Assembly (NCBI GenBank): GCA_026686845.1
Contig: JAIVEN010000024.1
Location: 6,311,501-6,375,500, forward strand
Direction: 5' to 3'
DNA length: 64,000 nt
Source: Adenanthera pavonina
Taxonomy: Eukaryota > Streptophyta > Magnoliopsida > Fabales > Fabaceae
The notes beneath the pieces are model-generated. The model was not told the origin of the DNA and made no database searches. It was given only the letters and a program-made list of their open reading frames with translations. Positions within the stretch are counted from its first letter, which is position 1. Every line of letters starts with the position of its first letter. Below, piece by piece: positions 22,826 to 34,149 of the stretch. A program made the translations under genes and the position numbers.

Positions 22826-25800
22826 TGGTATATGGACAGTGCCTGTTCAAGTCATATAACTGATGATAAGGAGAAGTTCATCACCCTTAGAGACAAGAAA
22901 GGAGGAAAGGTGACCTTTGAAGGTAATCAATATGGCAAAATAGTTGGCATTGGCATTGTGGGTAAGAATCTTGAAACATTCATTGAAGAGGTACTGTTTG
23001 TAATTGGCCTCAACCACAATCTGCTAAGCGTGAGTCAGACATGTGACAAAGGAAACTGGGTACTGTTTGACTCAAAGTTCTGTCTGGTCATCCAAAAAAG
23101 TGATTACAAAGTAATTCTCAAGGCTCAAAGGGATGGTAATTGTTATACTATTGATCTTAATGAACTTCCTTCCCTAGATTATGTCTGTTTGATTAGTCAG
23201 GATAATGATAGTTGGTTGTGGCATAGAAGGTTAGCACATGTTAACATGAATCAACTATCAAAACTGGTTAAAAATGAGTTAGTCACTGGCCTACCAAAAA
23301 TTTCTTTTGAAAAAGACAAAGAATGTGATGCATGCCTAAGAGGAAAACAAACTAAATCATTATTTAAATCTAAAAACGTAGTCACCACATCTAAACCTCT
23401 GCAACTATTACATATGGATCTGATAGGACCATCTAGAGTTAAGAGCATTGGTGGAAATCTGTATGTTCTTGTAATTCTGGATGATTACTCTAGATTTACC
23501 TGGACATTATTTCTTTCTTCTAAAAGTGATACATTTAATACATTTGTAACCTTAGCTAAGAAAGTGAAAAATGAGAAAGGCATTTCTATTGTGCCTATCA
23601 TGTCTGATCATGGAGGAGAGTTTGAAAATTCATACTTCCTGGAGTATTATGATGAGCATGGAATTGATCACAACATCTCAGCTCCAAGAACTCCTCAACA
23701 AAATAGAGTGGTGGAAAGGAAGAACAGAACAATTGGAGAGATGGCAAGAGAAATGCTGAATGAAAAGGAACTCTCTCAAGTATTTTGGGCTAATGCAGTA
23801 AACACAGTAAGTTACATCATAAATAGAGCCTACATTAGTCCAATTCTTGGGAAGACTCCTTATGAGCTATACAAAGGAAGAAAGTCAAACCTCTCACATC
23901 TACATGTATTCGGCTGTAAGTGCTTCATCCACAATAATGGAAAGGAGAATTTGGGTAAGTTTGATGCAAAATCTGATGAAGGTATATTTCTGGGCTACTC
24001 TTGTAGGAGTAAAACATATAGAGTTTTTAATAAAAAGTCTAAATTAGTGGAAGAATCTGTGCATGTAGTGTTTATTGAAAATGAAACTATTTCTAAACAT
24101 GTCACTTATGAAGATGATCTTATTTTAAATTTTAAGAACTTAGATCTTTCTGAAGAAGATAAAATTGAACCTCCAAAAATATATGAATCTATTAACATAG
24201 ATGAAGATATTCAGGAGAAAGATTTTGATGATGAGAATAATAAAGAAATATCTCAAGAACTCCCTAGAGCTTAGAGATATTAAAGGAATCATCCTGTTGA
24301 TCAAGTAATTGGGGATGTTCAAGAGAAAGTTAAAACCAGAAAATAGTTAAGAGATCAGATGATAAACTGTGCTTTCATTTCTCAAATTGAACCTAAATGT
24401 ACTGAAGAAGCCTTAACTGATGAATACTGGATTTTAGCTATGCAAGATGAATTGAATCAATTTGAAAGAAATCAAGTTTGGGATTTAGTACCTAGACCCA
24501 AAAATCATCCTCTCATTGGCACTAAATTGGTTTTTAGAAATAAACTTGATGAATCTGGATTAATAATCAGAAACAAAACTAGACTGGTTGCTAAAGGATA
24601 TAGTCAAGAAGAAGGTATTGATTTTGAAGAAACCTTTGCTCCAGTGGGTAGATTAGAAGCAATTAGAATTCTATTAGCATATGCTTGCATGAAGAATATA
24701 ATGTTATATTAAATGGATGTAAAGAGTGATTTTCTTAATAGATATATCATGGAAGAAGTTTATGTAGACCAACCTTCAGGCTTTGAGGACTCTACAAAAT
24801 CAAACCATGTTTATAAACTGAAGAAAGCCCTTTACAGTTCAAAGCAAGCCCCTAGAACATGGTATGAAAGGTTAAGTAATTTTCTAACTAAAAAGGGGTT
24901 TAACAGAGGAAAAGTAAATACTACTTTGTTCACTAAGAAAGAAAAGAAAGATTTACTTATTGTTCAAATTTATGTTGATGATATTATATTTGGTGCTACT
25001 AATGAATCTCTTTGCAAGAATTTCTCTAAGCTAATGCAAGGTGAATTTGAAATGTCAATGATGGGTAAGCTCAACTTCTTCCTTAGATTACAAATTAAGC
25101 AATGTGATGATGGTATCTTTCTCAATCAATCCAAGTATCTGAAGGAATTGCTGAAAAAGTTTGGCATGAAAAACGCTAAGCCAATGGGAACACCTATGGC
25201 TACTGCAACCAAGCTTGATATGGATGAAGGAGGAAAAATGATTGACATAACTCAGTATAGAAGAATGATTAGATCTATGCTATACCTAACTGCCAGCAGA
25301 CTTGACATCATGTTCAGTGTCTGTATGTGTGCAAGGTTCCAGTCATGTCCCAAAGAAACCCATGCAATTGCTGTGAAGCGTATCTTCAGATATCTTATCG
25401 GAACATCACAGATGGGTCTTTAGTATCCAAAGGGCAATGGAGAAGATCTCAAAGGATACACTGATGCTGACTTTGTAGGATCCAAAACTGACAGAAAAAA
25501 CACAAGTGGAACATGTCAGTTTCTTGGAGGATCCTTGGTCTCATGATTTAGCAAGAAGCAAAACAGTGTGGCATTATCCATGGCAGAAGCTGTATATGTT
25601 GCTGCTGGAAGCTGTTGTGCCCAAGTCATCTGGATAAAACAGCAGCTTGAAGATCTTGAGATTGAGATGAAGGAAATACCAAAAATGTGTGACAACCAAA
25701 GTGCCATTAACATCACAAAGAATCCTATCATGCATTTAAGGACAAAGCATATTGAAGTTAGGCACCACTTCATAAGGGATCATGTTTTGAAAGGAGAAAT

Positions 25801-25921
25801 CAGATTAGAATACATCCCTACAGAAGATTAAGTTGCTGACATTTTGACAAAGCCTCTTTCAGAAGATAGGCATTGCAAAATCAGAAGAGAATTGGGTATG
25901 GTAAATCCCAATGAACTGTAA
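22826..25921 (+). pseudogene. pol: SIRE-like copia pol (protease, integrase, RT, RNase H)
   Basis: Entirely in frame 2. Protease: WYMDSACSSHIT at the start. Integrase: HHCC finger (WHRRLAHVN ... CDACLRGKQ), catalytic Asp in LLHMDLIG, Asp in IMSDHGGEF and Glu in NRVVERKNR, all present. RT: WDLVPRPKNHPLIGTKLVF, then YVDD at 24971-24982. RNase H: GYTDADFVG and the C-terminal KHIEVRHHFIRDHV. Ends NPNEL-TAA at 25919-25921. In-frame stops lie near 24272, 24281, 24344, 24710, 25421, 25544 and 25829, mostly at positions where the family has Trp or Gln. Apart from these stops the catalytic residues are intact, so the copy died recently by point changes. Confidence 0.93.
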
Positions 25922-26010
25922 GTAAATCCTTGTAAAAATCTATTTTAGAATTTCTCACATTGATTTAATTCTAACTTTAGCATCGGAGTAGGTTCAATTT
26001 AAGTTGCAGG

Positions 26011-26573
26011 TAGGGGTGATCATGGGCCGGGCCGGGCCGGGGTCGATGACCGGCCCGAAATATTTCGGGCCAAGTTCCGGGCTAGCCCGATACTATATAT
26101 CTTTTTTTTTAAAATTAAAAAATAAAAAAAGACTTATTTAATAATAAAAAATATATTTATTTATACTTAAAAATAGATTTTCTTAAAAAATAATCTTAGA
26201 AAAAAATAAAATTGTTCAAAATTTATGAATATTTAACCATTATACATTATTTTTACATAAATATTAAGTTAAAAAATTAATTCAAAATTTAAAAAAATTT
26301 GAAACATTAAAATCTTAAAAATTTTTTATAATATTTACATAGTAAATGTATTATATTAGATATATAAAGAAAAAAAAAATTCTACAAAAATCAATTAAGA
26401 TATATAAAAAAATAAAAATAAATTAAAAAATATATATATAGGTCGGGCCGGGCTAGGGTTAGAGTGCTTGGCCCTAACCCTAGCCCGGCCCGAAATTTGG
26501 CCCGGCCCAATTGGCCCGAAGTGGTCGGGCCGCACCGGGCCAACCGAGCCTCGGGCAGGAATGTTCAGCCCTA
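26011..26573. mobile_element. hAT-type MITE with perfect 8-bp target duplication
   Basis: 563 bp with GC-rich termini and an AT-rich centre. Ends TAGGGGTGATCATGGGCC and, on the other strand, TAGGGCTGAACATTCC form imperfect inverted repeats. GTTGCAGG flanks it at 26003-26010 and 26574-26581. The 8-bp duplication is the hAT hallmark. Both ends carry many GGGCC / GGCCC words that can fold on one another. There is no coding capacity, so it is a non-autonomous element moved by a hAT transposase in trans. Confidence 0.9.
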
Positions 26574-26689
26574 GTTGCAGGTGCTCCTCATAAGTTTCAA
26601 TGGCAATAAATCTGAAATATGGAGCACGCCAGAATGGAACAGTCAAAAGGGTGAAAAAGAAAGCAAGAAATCTGAGTTTCTGGATCCAT

Positions 26690-27310
26690 TCTATAAGTTT
26701 ATAAAGTTAAAATTCGCATTTTAGATGTATATTAGACGAATTTCCTTGTTAAATTGTGTTTTTGAACAAGTAAGCATGATCAACATTCGAATTTAGATGC
26801 CCATCAGACGAATTTCAACTTGTTTTACATTGTAACAGTTCTCGGTGGTCCTTCAAAATTCGTCTGTTGGTTTATGAAAATTTGAATTTTCAAAAATAAA
26901 GTTCCAATATTATCTTTGTCCAACATGAAGATTGTACGAATTTCCATTTCTGAAAATACGCATGTTGGAAACTCTTTATAAAATGTTGAAATTTGAATTT
27001 CTTATTCAAAATTCGTCTGTTGAAACATGCTCACATTATGGAATCTGTGAAAGACGAATTTTCATAATTAAAATTCGTCTGTTGTTTGTTGTATTGATAA
27101 TTGCTTGCTACCTGTTCTTCAAAATTTGAACTTTGTTGAAACAAAGTTTGTCTATTCATCTTTTGCTGTTTGAACCAAGCCTCTGTTAGATGAACTTCTA
27201 GGGGAAAATTTGTCTATCAATAAGCTTTGCTAAATGGGATAACTTGTAACTGCTCGAAGTTCAAATTTTGACCCCTCAAAATTCATCTATCCTGCGGTTA
27301 CACGCGTTAA
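26690..27310. promoter_or_regulatory. LTR-like module array upstream of the env-like ORF
   Basis: Between the end of pol and the env-like ATG the element repeats the words that fill its own U3: ATTCGTCTGTTG, AGACGAATTTC, CAACATTCGAATTT and AAAATTCGTCTG occur at least eight times, in both orientations, ending with an AACGG / AGTAACC segment also found just before the LTR TATA region. It may be a U3-derived internal promoter for the third ORF, but that function is inference only. Confidence 0.45.
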
Positions 27311-27489
27311 AACCAACGGTCATCCTCTAAACAGAAGTAACCCTATTCGTCTCTTTTCCGAGTCTGTTCAGATTTTCTCTTCAATACCCTTTAATTCTGA
27401 CCATAAATCTTTATTTTCCACCAATAAAACTTCTTTTCGCACCCTCTAAACTCATTCTTAGCATCTTTCTAAATCATTCCTCCACGAAA

Positions 27490-29630
27490 ATGGTAAGAGT
27501 GAAAAATCCAGAAGTTGGAAAGGGAGAGTCTCGGCCAAAAAGAATGGTGAAATCCCAATATGCCTCCAAAGAGAGTGAGAAACCGAAAAGAAAGGGCGAA
27601 TCTAGCAAAACAACTCCCTCCAAAAGGCAGAAAACTACTCCAAAGGCTGATTCAAAGAAATCTAGACTGTCTTCTCCAAAGAAAATAGAGCCTACGGTTC
27701 CTACTACTACTCCTGCTACTGCTACTGCTGCTTCCACTTTCTCCTTCAGTACTGAATCTGGAGAATACGAGTTGATCACATTGCCATTATGGAGTAATGC
27801 TCACATTCAGGAGGAATATATGACCAAGTTTATGAGCAAGAAGGTAATTAAGCCTCACTGTGTGAATATGGAGGACTTTTTAATTTCTAACAACTTTGAT
27901 GCCGGGCTTTGGATGATAAGGTATAAAAGTTTTTTAGAAATATTGGAGAGATATGATGATGAGGTAGTCAAGACTTGGTATGCCTCTCTGAAATACAACA
28001 TCAAGAAGAAGAAGTGGGAAGTCAGTCTGAGATCAAGGACCATCTGGCTAACAAATGAAACCTTTAATGAGGTTATAGAAATTCCAGGGTAAGATGGCTT
28101 GAAGATTGACATTACTGCTTCTGGGTATATGGATGAGGCAAAGACTGCAGATGAAGAAGGTGGACCTTTCTTGAACTATAAAGAGAGCACAATCCTCAGC
28201 ACCTTGTTCAGAAGAAAGGAGAACAGGCCACCCATAAGCTTGCTGAAGCTTACTGACCTCAGTGCTCAAGTGAGAATCCTACACTACATAATGTCTAGGA
28301 TTATCTTTAACAAAGGAGGTAGCTTCAATTTGATCACAAGGGAAGAAGCACATGTGATGGCAGCAATCATGCGTGAGAAGCTTATCAATATGGGACATAT
28401 CATTCTCCAACGCATGATCAAGGCTAGAGATAAGAGGAAAGACTCCATACTTCCTTATGCAGCAATCATCTCCAAGATCCTTCAGTATGCCCGAATCTAA
28501 CATCTTGAGAAAGGGAAAGGGAAGCCTACTGAGATTTTCAAGGAAGAAGAGCTGCAAAGGATGGGTATAGAGAAAAAGGATGGAAGATGGATTGGAAAAG
28601 GAGCTGGAAAATCTGAAGATCTCTTCTTTGATGAAGATGCCTCCCTGTAACAAGAAGGTACCTCTGAGGCTCCTCCAAGACCCCGACCTCAACCTTCTCA
28701 GCCTGTCCTATCTCCATCTCAGCCTGCTCAAGCTCAAATTCCATCCAGTCCTTCCTCTCAAGTCAAGCCAAATTTGCTCATATGCAAGATTAGATTCATC
28801 AGTTGACTAAGAACATGAAAGTGGTTGCTGATGCATATGAAGACATTCAGAGTGTCATTCCTGCCACATCAACTCCACCTCAGCCAGGATTATCTGAGCC
28901 TGTTATGTCTCCAACTCCTGAACCTCTAAGTCCTTTTGTGGTAGCCTCTCCTGTTCCTGATGATGTTGTACATGATACTGAGGCTGCTGGTACATTGAGC
29001 ACACCACAGGCCTCCAGCAATGAGGCAAGTCCTGGTCCTTCCTTGGACTATGGCATGGAGGAAGAAGGCCCTTAGGAACCAAGCTCCCATGAGCCCATTC
29101 TAGAAGATGCTCAGGACTCAATTCTTTCATCTCAAGAATCTGAGCAAGTTGAGAGACTAGTGGCATCTATCTCCACTTCACCATTCATGCAAGCTGCCCT
29201 AAATGAAGAAAGGAGCATTGTGCCTTATGTTGATTTGCAAGTCATTGCACATAATGCTCTGTTACAAGCTCAGAGGTTAAGGCTTGAAGAAATGTTTCGT
29301 CCTCTTGCTCCCTCACCTTTTTCTACTTATGGTTTCTCGGAGGCACGAAGGGCTCAGTTGGCTGTCACAAGGCAAGAAATTCATGAACTTCTTGAAATCT
29401 CTAATGGTGAGGACACAAGTTCTGAAGCTTCTAATTCTTTGCCAAAGCTCAATCCAGAATTGCCTTTTGTCCTTGTGCCTCTTCAAGCTATTCCAGTGTC
29501 TTAGATCCCTCCTCCTACTAATTTTGCACACCTTCCTGATAATGCCAAAAAGGGGGAGAAGATATCCGAGCAAACTGGAAAGTCTTCAGACAAGACTTAC
29601 AGCAAGAAGTCCAAGTCCAGGAAAAAGTGA
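27490..29630 (+). pseudogene. env-like third ORF of the SIRE-like element
   Basis: The ATG at 27490 starts a basic, Ser/Lys/Pro-rich N-terminus (MVRVKNPEVGKG...), then a conserved globular part (ELITLPLWSNAHIQEEYMT ... WYASLKYNIKKKKWEV ... GYMDEAKTADEEGG) resembling the plant retrotransposon-associated third-ORF domain. A Pro/Ser-rich stretch and a Lys/Ser-rich C-terminus (KSKSRKK) follow, ending at TGA 29628-29630. Stops lie at about 28090, 28498, 28630, 29073 and 29502, with a frame change near 28790. No convincing signal peptide or membrane segment was seen, so 'env-like' refers to position and lineage, not a shown envelope role. Confidence 0.75.
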
Positions 29631-29936
29631 TTAGAACTTATGGTTGCTTGGTTCTTCTTGTAGTGCTGTGTTTTTTTTCTGTATTGTGTTCTTGTTGTTT
29701 TTCTGTTGCTTTGTAATATCTTGTAATCTGGCTTTTGAATAAAATGAAAATTCCTTGCTCTGAATTCTATGATTGTCATGTACTATCCTTGTGTTGAAAC
29801 TTTAAATGAATTAATGAATCTCTTTATTTGATCCACTGTACATGATATCTTTTGAATTATAATGCATATGTTGAGGGGGAGCTTGTTAAAGCAAACCCAA
29901 GTACTAATCCAGTTTGTAAGTTATTTTGTCATCATC

Positions 29937-29950
29937 AAAAAGAGAGAGAA
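29937..29950 (+). other. polypurine tract before the 3' LTR
   Basis: A purine run AAAAAGAGAGAGAA abuts the LTR start. A second purine-rich word, GAGGGGGAG, lies at 29873-29881 and may be an additional priming site, as in several copia elements. Confidence 0.65.
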
Positions 29951-31606
29951 TGTTGAATCAAGTGTTTTGGTGATTCCAAACCAACCTTCAAGAGCTTGGA
30001 GAGAAGATATCAAAGCTGCACAAAAGATCTCAAGTGAAGAAATTCAAGAAAAACCAGCACAAGAATAGATGTAGAATCTCTAACAGTGTTTAAATTGAGT
30101 AAAAGACTTTGAATTGGCAAAAAGATGTTTTAAAACTATGATTCTATGTTAATCCATGGAATATTTGAAAAACACCCACTAACAGACGAAGTTTGAAATG
30201 TTTATACTGATATACAGTTTTGAAAATTCGAACTTTGGCTTCAAAAATTCGAATTTCGTATTGAAAATGAACAAGTCTGAAAAGAGACTTCTCTGACAGA
30301 TGAACTTTGACTGCAGAAATTTGAATTTTGAATATTGTCTGAAAAGAGCCTTCTTTGATAGACAAACTATGGCTTTTGAAAATTCAAATTTCAGACAAAA
30401 TACAACTTATGAAAAAAAAATTCGTCTGAGGATATATCAAAGTTCATCTGAAAACTGAGTTTGGAAAGAGCATCAAAATGGCTCACTGACAGGCAAACTT
30501 TGAACATGAAAATTCAAATTTCAGAGACAAAGCTTGTGAGTCTATTATGATGATATGTTGACATACGAATGATAGTATTCAAAAATTCAAACTTTGAAGT
30601 AAGTCTGAAAAGAAGCCTATCTGACAGACGAACTTTGCATTTTGAAATTTCAAATTTTGAATAGATGAATTATTGTGCCTTATTGAACTGCCCACTCACA
30701 GATGAATTTTGGGTATCAAAATTCAAATTTCGAAAGTACTGTAGCAAAATGAAATAACTGTTCATATTTTTCAGAAGAACCTTAAACTTGAAAATTTGTG
30801 TGTTCCAACATAGAAACATTTTTCAAAGATCAAAATTCAAACTTTGCTTCATGACAGACGAACTTCGAATGTTCAACGTTAAAGTCTTTAACTTTCGGTT
30901 TCTGTGAAATTCGTCTGTTGACCAACCAAAATTCAAACTTTGAGTGTCAGAAGCATTAAATATGGTTGGTGAACAAATAGTTTTTCAGAGTAACCATTAA
31001 GTAACTTCTCCAATGGATAGATTTTGTCTCTAACGTATAGTTAAGACCTAAATCTATAAATATAATATTATTTGAAGTTGTGAAAAATGATTTTAACATT
31101 GTATATACTGAAACTCTGCCAAATCATCAACTCAAAGTCTCTTACTCTCACATACTTCATTCTTTGTACTCCAACTTTCATATACACTCTGATTAAGAGA
31201 GTTTATCCATTGTAAACAATCTTATCTTCATCTAGAAGAAATATTTTCTTGTGAGGGAATATCACAAGGGATTGGGGAAGCACTTAGCTAGAGTGCAAAG
31301 AGAGAAAGTGTGAGCTTTAAAAACAAAGTATCATAGATGTACTGTGGCATTTGCAAGAAGCCCACTGAATTCTTACAAGATAACGAAAAATTTCAAGTGG
31401 TGGCTTGAGGACTGGACGTAAGTCAAGATTGAGAGTCAGAACCAAGATAAACATCTGTGTCTTCCCTTCTCTATTACTACTTTTACTTGTCATTCACTTA
31501 TACTCTGTTTTACTATCACCTTTACTTTCTTCACTTTATTGACATTTTGTAGAAAATTTTAATTTTCCCAATTCATCCCCCTTTTGGGAAGCCAGCATAT
31601 CTAACA
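29951..31606 (+). repeat. 3' LTR of the SIRE-like element
   Basis: 1656 bp from TGTTGAATCAAG to TATCTAACA. Partner of 18392-20048, with the same module array and a TATAAATATA box at 31055-31064. The next five bases (TACTA) match the left flank TATTA except for one base. Confidence 0.95.
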
Positions 31607-31611
31607 TACTA

Positions 31612-32621
31612 AACTTTATTCAACACTATTATCATTGGATTGTAAGAACGTCCTCTACATGGACAAAGGCAAGTATATGTTTTCTGGCCTCCCACGGCCC
31701 AAGGATGTTTTGTTTTCAATAAGTATATATAATTATATATAGTTTATACAAAGTGGGAACTGATTTGAGTCCCCTCCCCAAAATGATTTTTTTTTTTTGT
31801 AAAATTGTCCGGTTCTTAGTGCTGATTTGAACTCCGACTAATCCAGATTGAGTCATATCAAGCCCAAATGGGAGAAAACTCTTCCAAAGGTATCTTCTAC
31901 ATTCATATGGTCTTGAATCCGAGAGATTGTACTTAAGTGATCCTAGCTCCTTCCTCTAGAACTAACACTCACTGATCCTAAAAAGGATTTATTTATGCAA
32001 CATGAAACACTCACTGAGCCCAATTACATGTGTTCAACTACAACTGTAACTTGCATTGCATGCAATTTAAAAAATTAATTGTATTCATAATTTCATAATT
32101 TATAAATATAGTAGGACGTATTCCAAATTTTTATTAATATTTATTTATACTGATATTTTAAAAGGAAAGACATACCCATATACGATACATATTAAATACG
32201 ATACACATACCGTACTTTATTATATGTATCATATATGTATTTTTAATATTTTTAAACAAATTTCCATATGACCTAGGATCTTATAGGAAAACTCAATTTC
32301 TTTTCTTATTTTAGATATCTCTATATTACTTTTAAAATGCTTGTTTAAAACTCAAAATTTTTATTTTTTAATCTTTGACACATTAATTTGTTGAATATAA
32401 TTAATATATATAAATTTATATGTATATCTCTTGTATCTATATCCTAAAATTTTAAAATTTATCGCATTTGATCTATCGTTTCAAGTCATACTTGATGTTC
32501 ATACATATATAGCTGACTAGCTATGAATCATAGCTTCCAAATATCAAATTTTATTTAAGCATTTATATAAAATAATAATTTTAAAAATTTAAAAATTAAA
32601 ATATAGTTGAAGAAATAAAAT
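31612..32621. other. AT-rich non-coding DNA
   Basis: No coding, RNA or repeat signature recognised. It is the right flank of the copia element and includes AT-rich, TATA-like sequence around 32080-32520. Confidence 0.35.
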
Positions 32622-33805
32622 TATTAGGGATAATGATTCTTAGGGAACAAAACTTTGAATTAATATTACTAACAAACTCAAAGATTCAGAAATGACAAAA
32701 ATAGACCCATGGTCCTAAACTTTACAAAATTTGATTATTAAATTACCTAAATACTCTTCTTGGAATGATAGTGTTAAATGACTTAAGAAAAGTGTCATAA
32801 CCGAGGTACAAGAGTGTTAGGGCCTGTTTGATAGTGTTTTCTATTTTATTGTTCTCAAAACAGTTTTGCATAATTGTTTTTTAGAACAAGTTTTGGAAAC
32901 AATAAGATAAAAAAATTTGTTTGAATGATTGTTACTAAAATCAAAACTTGCAAGTGTTAAATGAGTTATTCAAAATTTATATAACTTTACTATTAATGAG
33001 GTGAGTATTTTTCATCTTTTCTTGTATTTTTCAGAACAAAAACTTCAGAATACCTTAGCGATGTTCTAAGTTTTCTATTCTTTTTTTTACTATTTTACAC
33101 AATATTTATAAAAAATAGGTTTATCAAACAGGCCCTTAAATTCCTAATGTTGAGTGTTAAATAACATTAGTGGAAATTTGCAATTGACCAATGAAATTTC
33201 AATCCTTGATGTAAAATGGGAGAAAATTAATGTCAAATCTCAAAATAAATGTGTTAAATGGCTAATGAGTAGTGTCAAAAACTAAAAGTGAGACTTTAAT
33301 TTTAGTGAGTATAAACTATTTAGTGTAAAATGATTGGAGATCAATGTTAAATACTGAAATTTAAATATCAAATCTTTGAGGATAAGTGTCAAACATTTGA
33401 CATTTGACATTCTAGACTTCTATAATTAGAAGTCTCACCCCCAGTTTTTGACACTGCTTATCAGCCATGTGACATTACTATTCCAGGATTTGACTCTAAT
33501 CTTCCCCCATTTTATACCAAGAACTAAAATTTCACTTACCAATTACAATTGTCCACCCATGTTATTTGATACTCAATTTAAAAAAATTGACACTCTTGCA
33601 TCTAGGTTTTGATAATTTTCTTTAGCCATTTGACATTGTCATTCTAGGAAGGGTATTTAGGTAATTTAATAAATAAATTTTGTTAAGTTTAAGACCATGT
33701 GTTTGTTTTTGTCATTTCAAAATTTTTGGGACTGTTGATGACATTAATTCAAAGTTTTGGTTATTTAAATGTTATTCTTTCAATTATTACTATTATTCTC
33801 TAAAT
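32622..33805. mobile_element. foldback element with long inverted arms
   Basis: The left arm and the reverse complement of the right arm match over roughly 400 bases each. Examples are AAAACTTTGAATTAAT, ACATGGTCTTAAACTTAAC-like, TTAAATTACCTAAATAC, CAAGAGTGT, and further in AAATAACAT, TAAAATGGG and AGTGTCAAAAACT. The arms meet near 33290-33440. No coding capacity. A 316-bp MITE (32820-33135) interrupts the left arm. The outermost ends are uncertain by about 20 bases, and no clear target duplication was identified. Other possible class: a MULE-type element with long terminal inverted repeats. Confidence 0.7.
32820..33135. mobile_element. Tourist-like MITE (PIF/Harbinger type)
   Basis: 316 bp with 14-bp perfect terminal inverted repeats GGGCCTGTTTGATA / TATCAAACAGGCCC, and TTA on both sides (32817-32819 and 33136-33138). 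The TTA duplication and the GGGCCTGTTTG end are typical of Tourist-like MITEs. It splits the left arm of the foldback element and is therefore younger. Confidence 0.88.
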
Positions 33806-34149
33806 TATTATTAATTCTCAGAATCACAGAATTATCACCTTTTTCTTTTTATTTTTTATGAGTATTTTAAATTTGTAATTATAAAAAATATGAATGATAT
33901 GATAATTTTAATAAATATTTATAATAACTTTAATGTTTTAAACAAATTTTAATTTAATTTATAAAAGTCTTACAATAATATTTTTGTGGGCTTTTGAGCA
34001 ATCTTCTATCAATTGTTATACATAGTAAAGCAAAGTACACTAGAGTGATGTGTCGAAATTCTATGTTGTCACATCATCCTGGTGAGATGGAATAAAGTAA
34101 GACCCATCATGCCAACTAATATATTTTTATAATTTAATTAGCTTATTGC

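Larger units (their letters stand above)
18392..31606 (+). mobile_element. SIRE/Maximus-like Ty1/copia element with env-like ORF, complete but dead
   Basis: A 13.2-kb unit with LTRs of 1657 and 1656 bp, a primer-binding site for initiator Met tRNA, gag, pol in the copia order (protease, integrase, RT, RNase H), a third env-like ORF and a purine tract. It is flanked by TATTA (18387-18391) and TACTA (31607-31611), a target duplication with one mismatch. The env-like ORF and large LTRs are known traits of the SIRE/Maximus lineage. Two later insertions sit inside: a gypsy solo LTR in gag and a hAT MITE after pol. The 5' LTR now starts TA instead of TG, and all ORFs carry stops. Confidence 0.93.

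Noticed and set aside
28279..28692. 137-codon minus-strand frame
   Set aside because: Antisense shadow of the env-like ORF.
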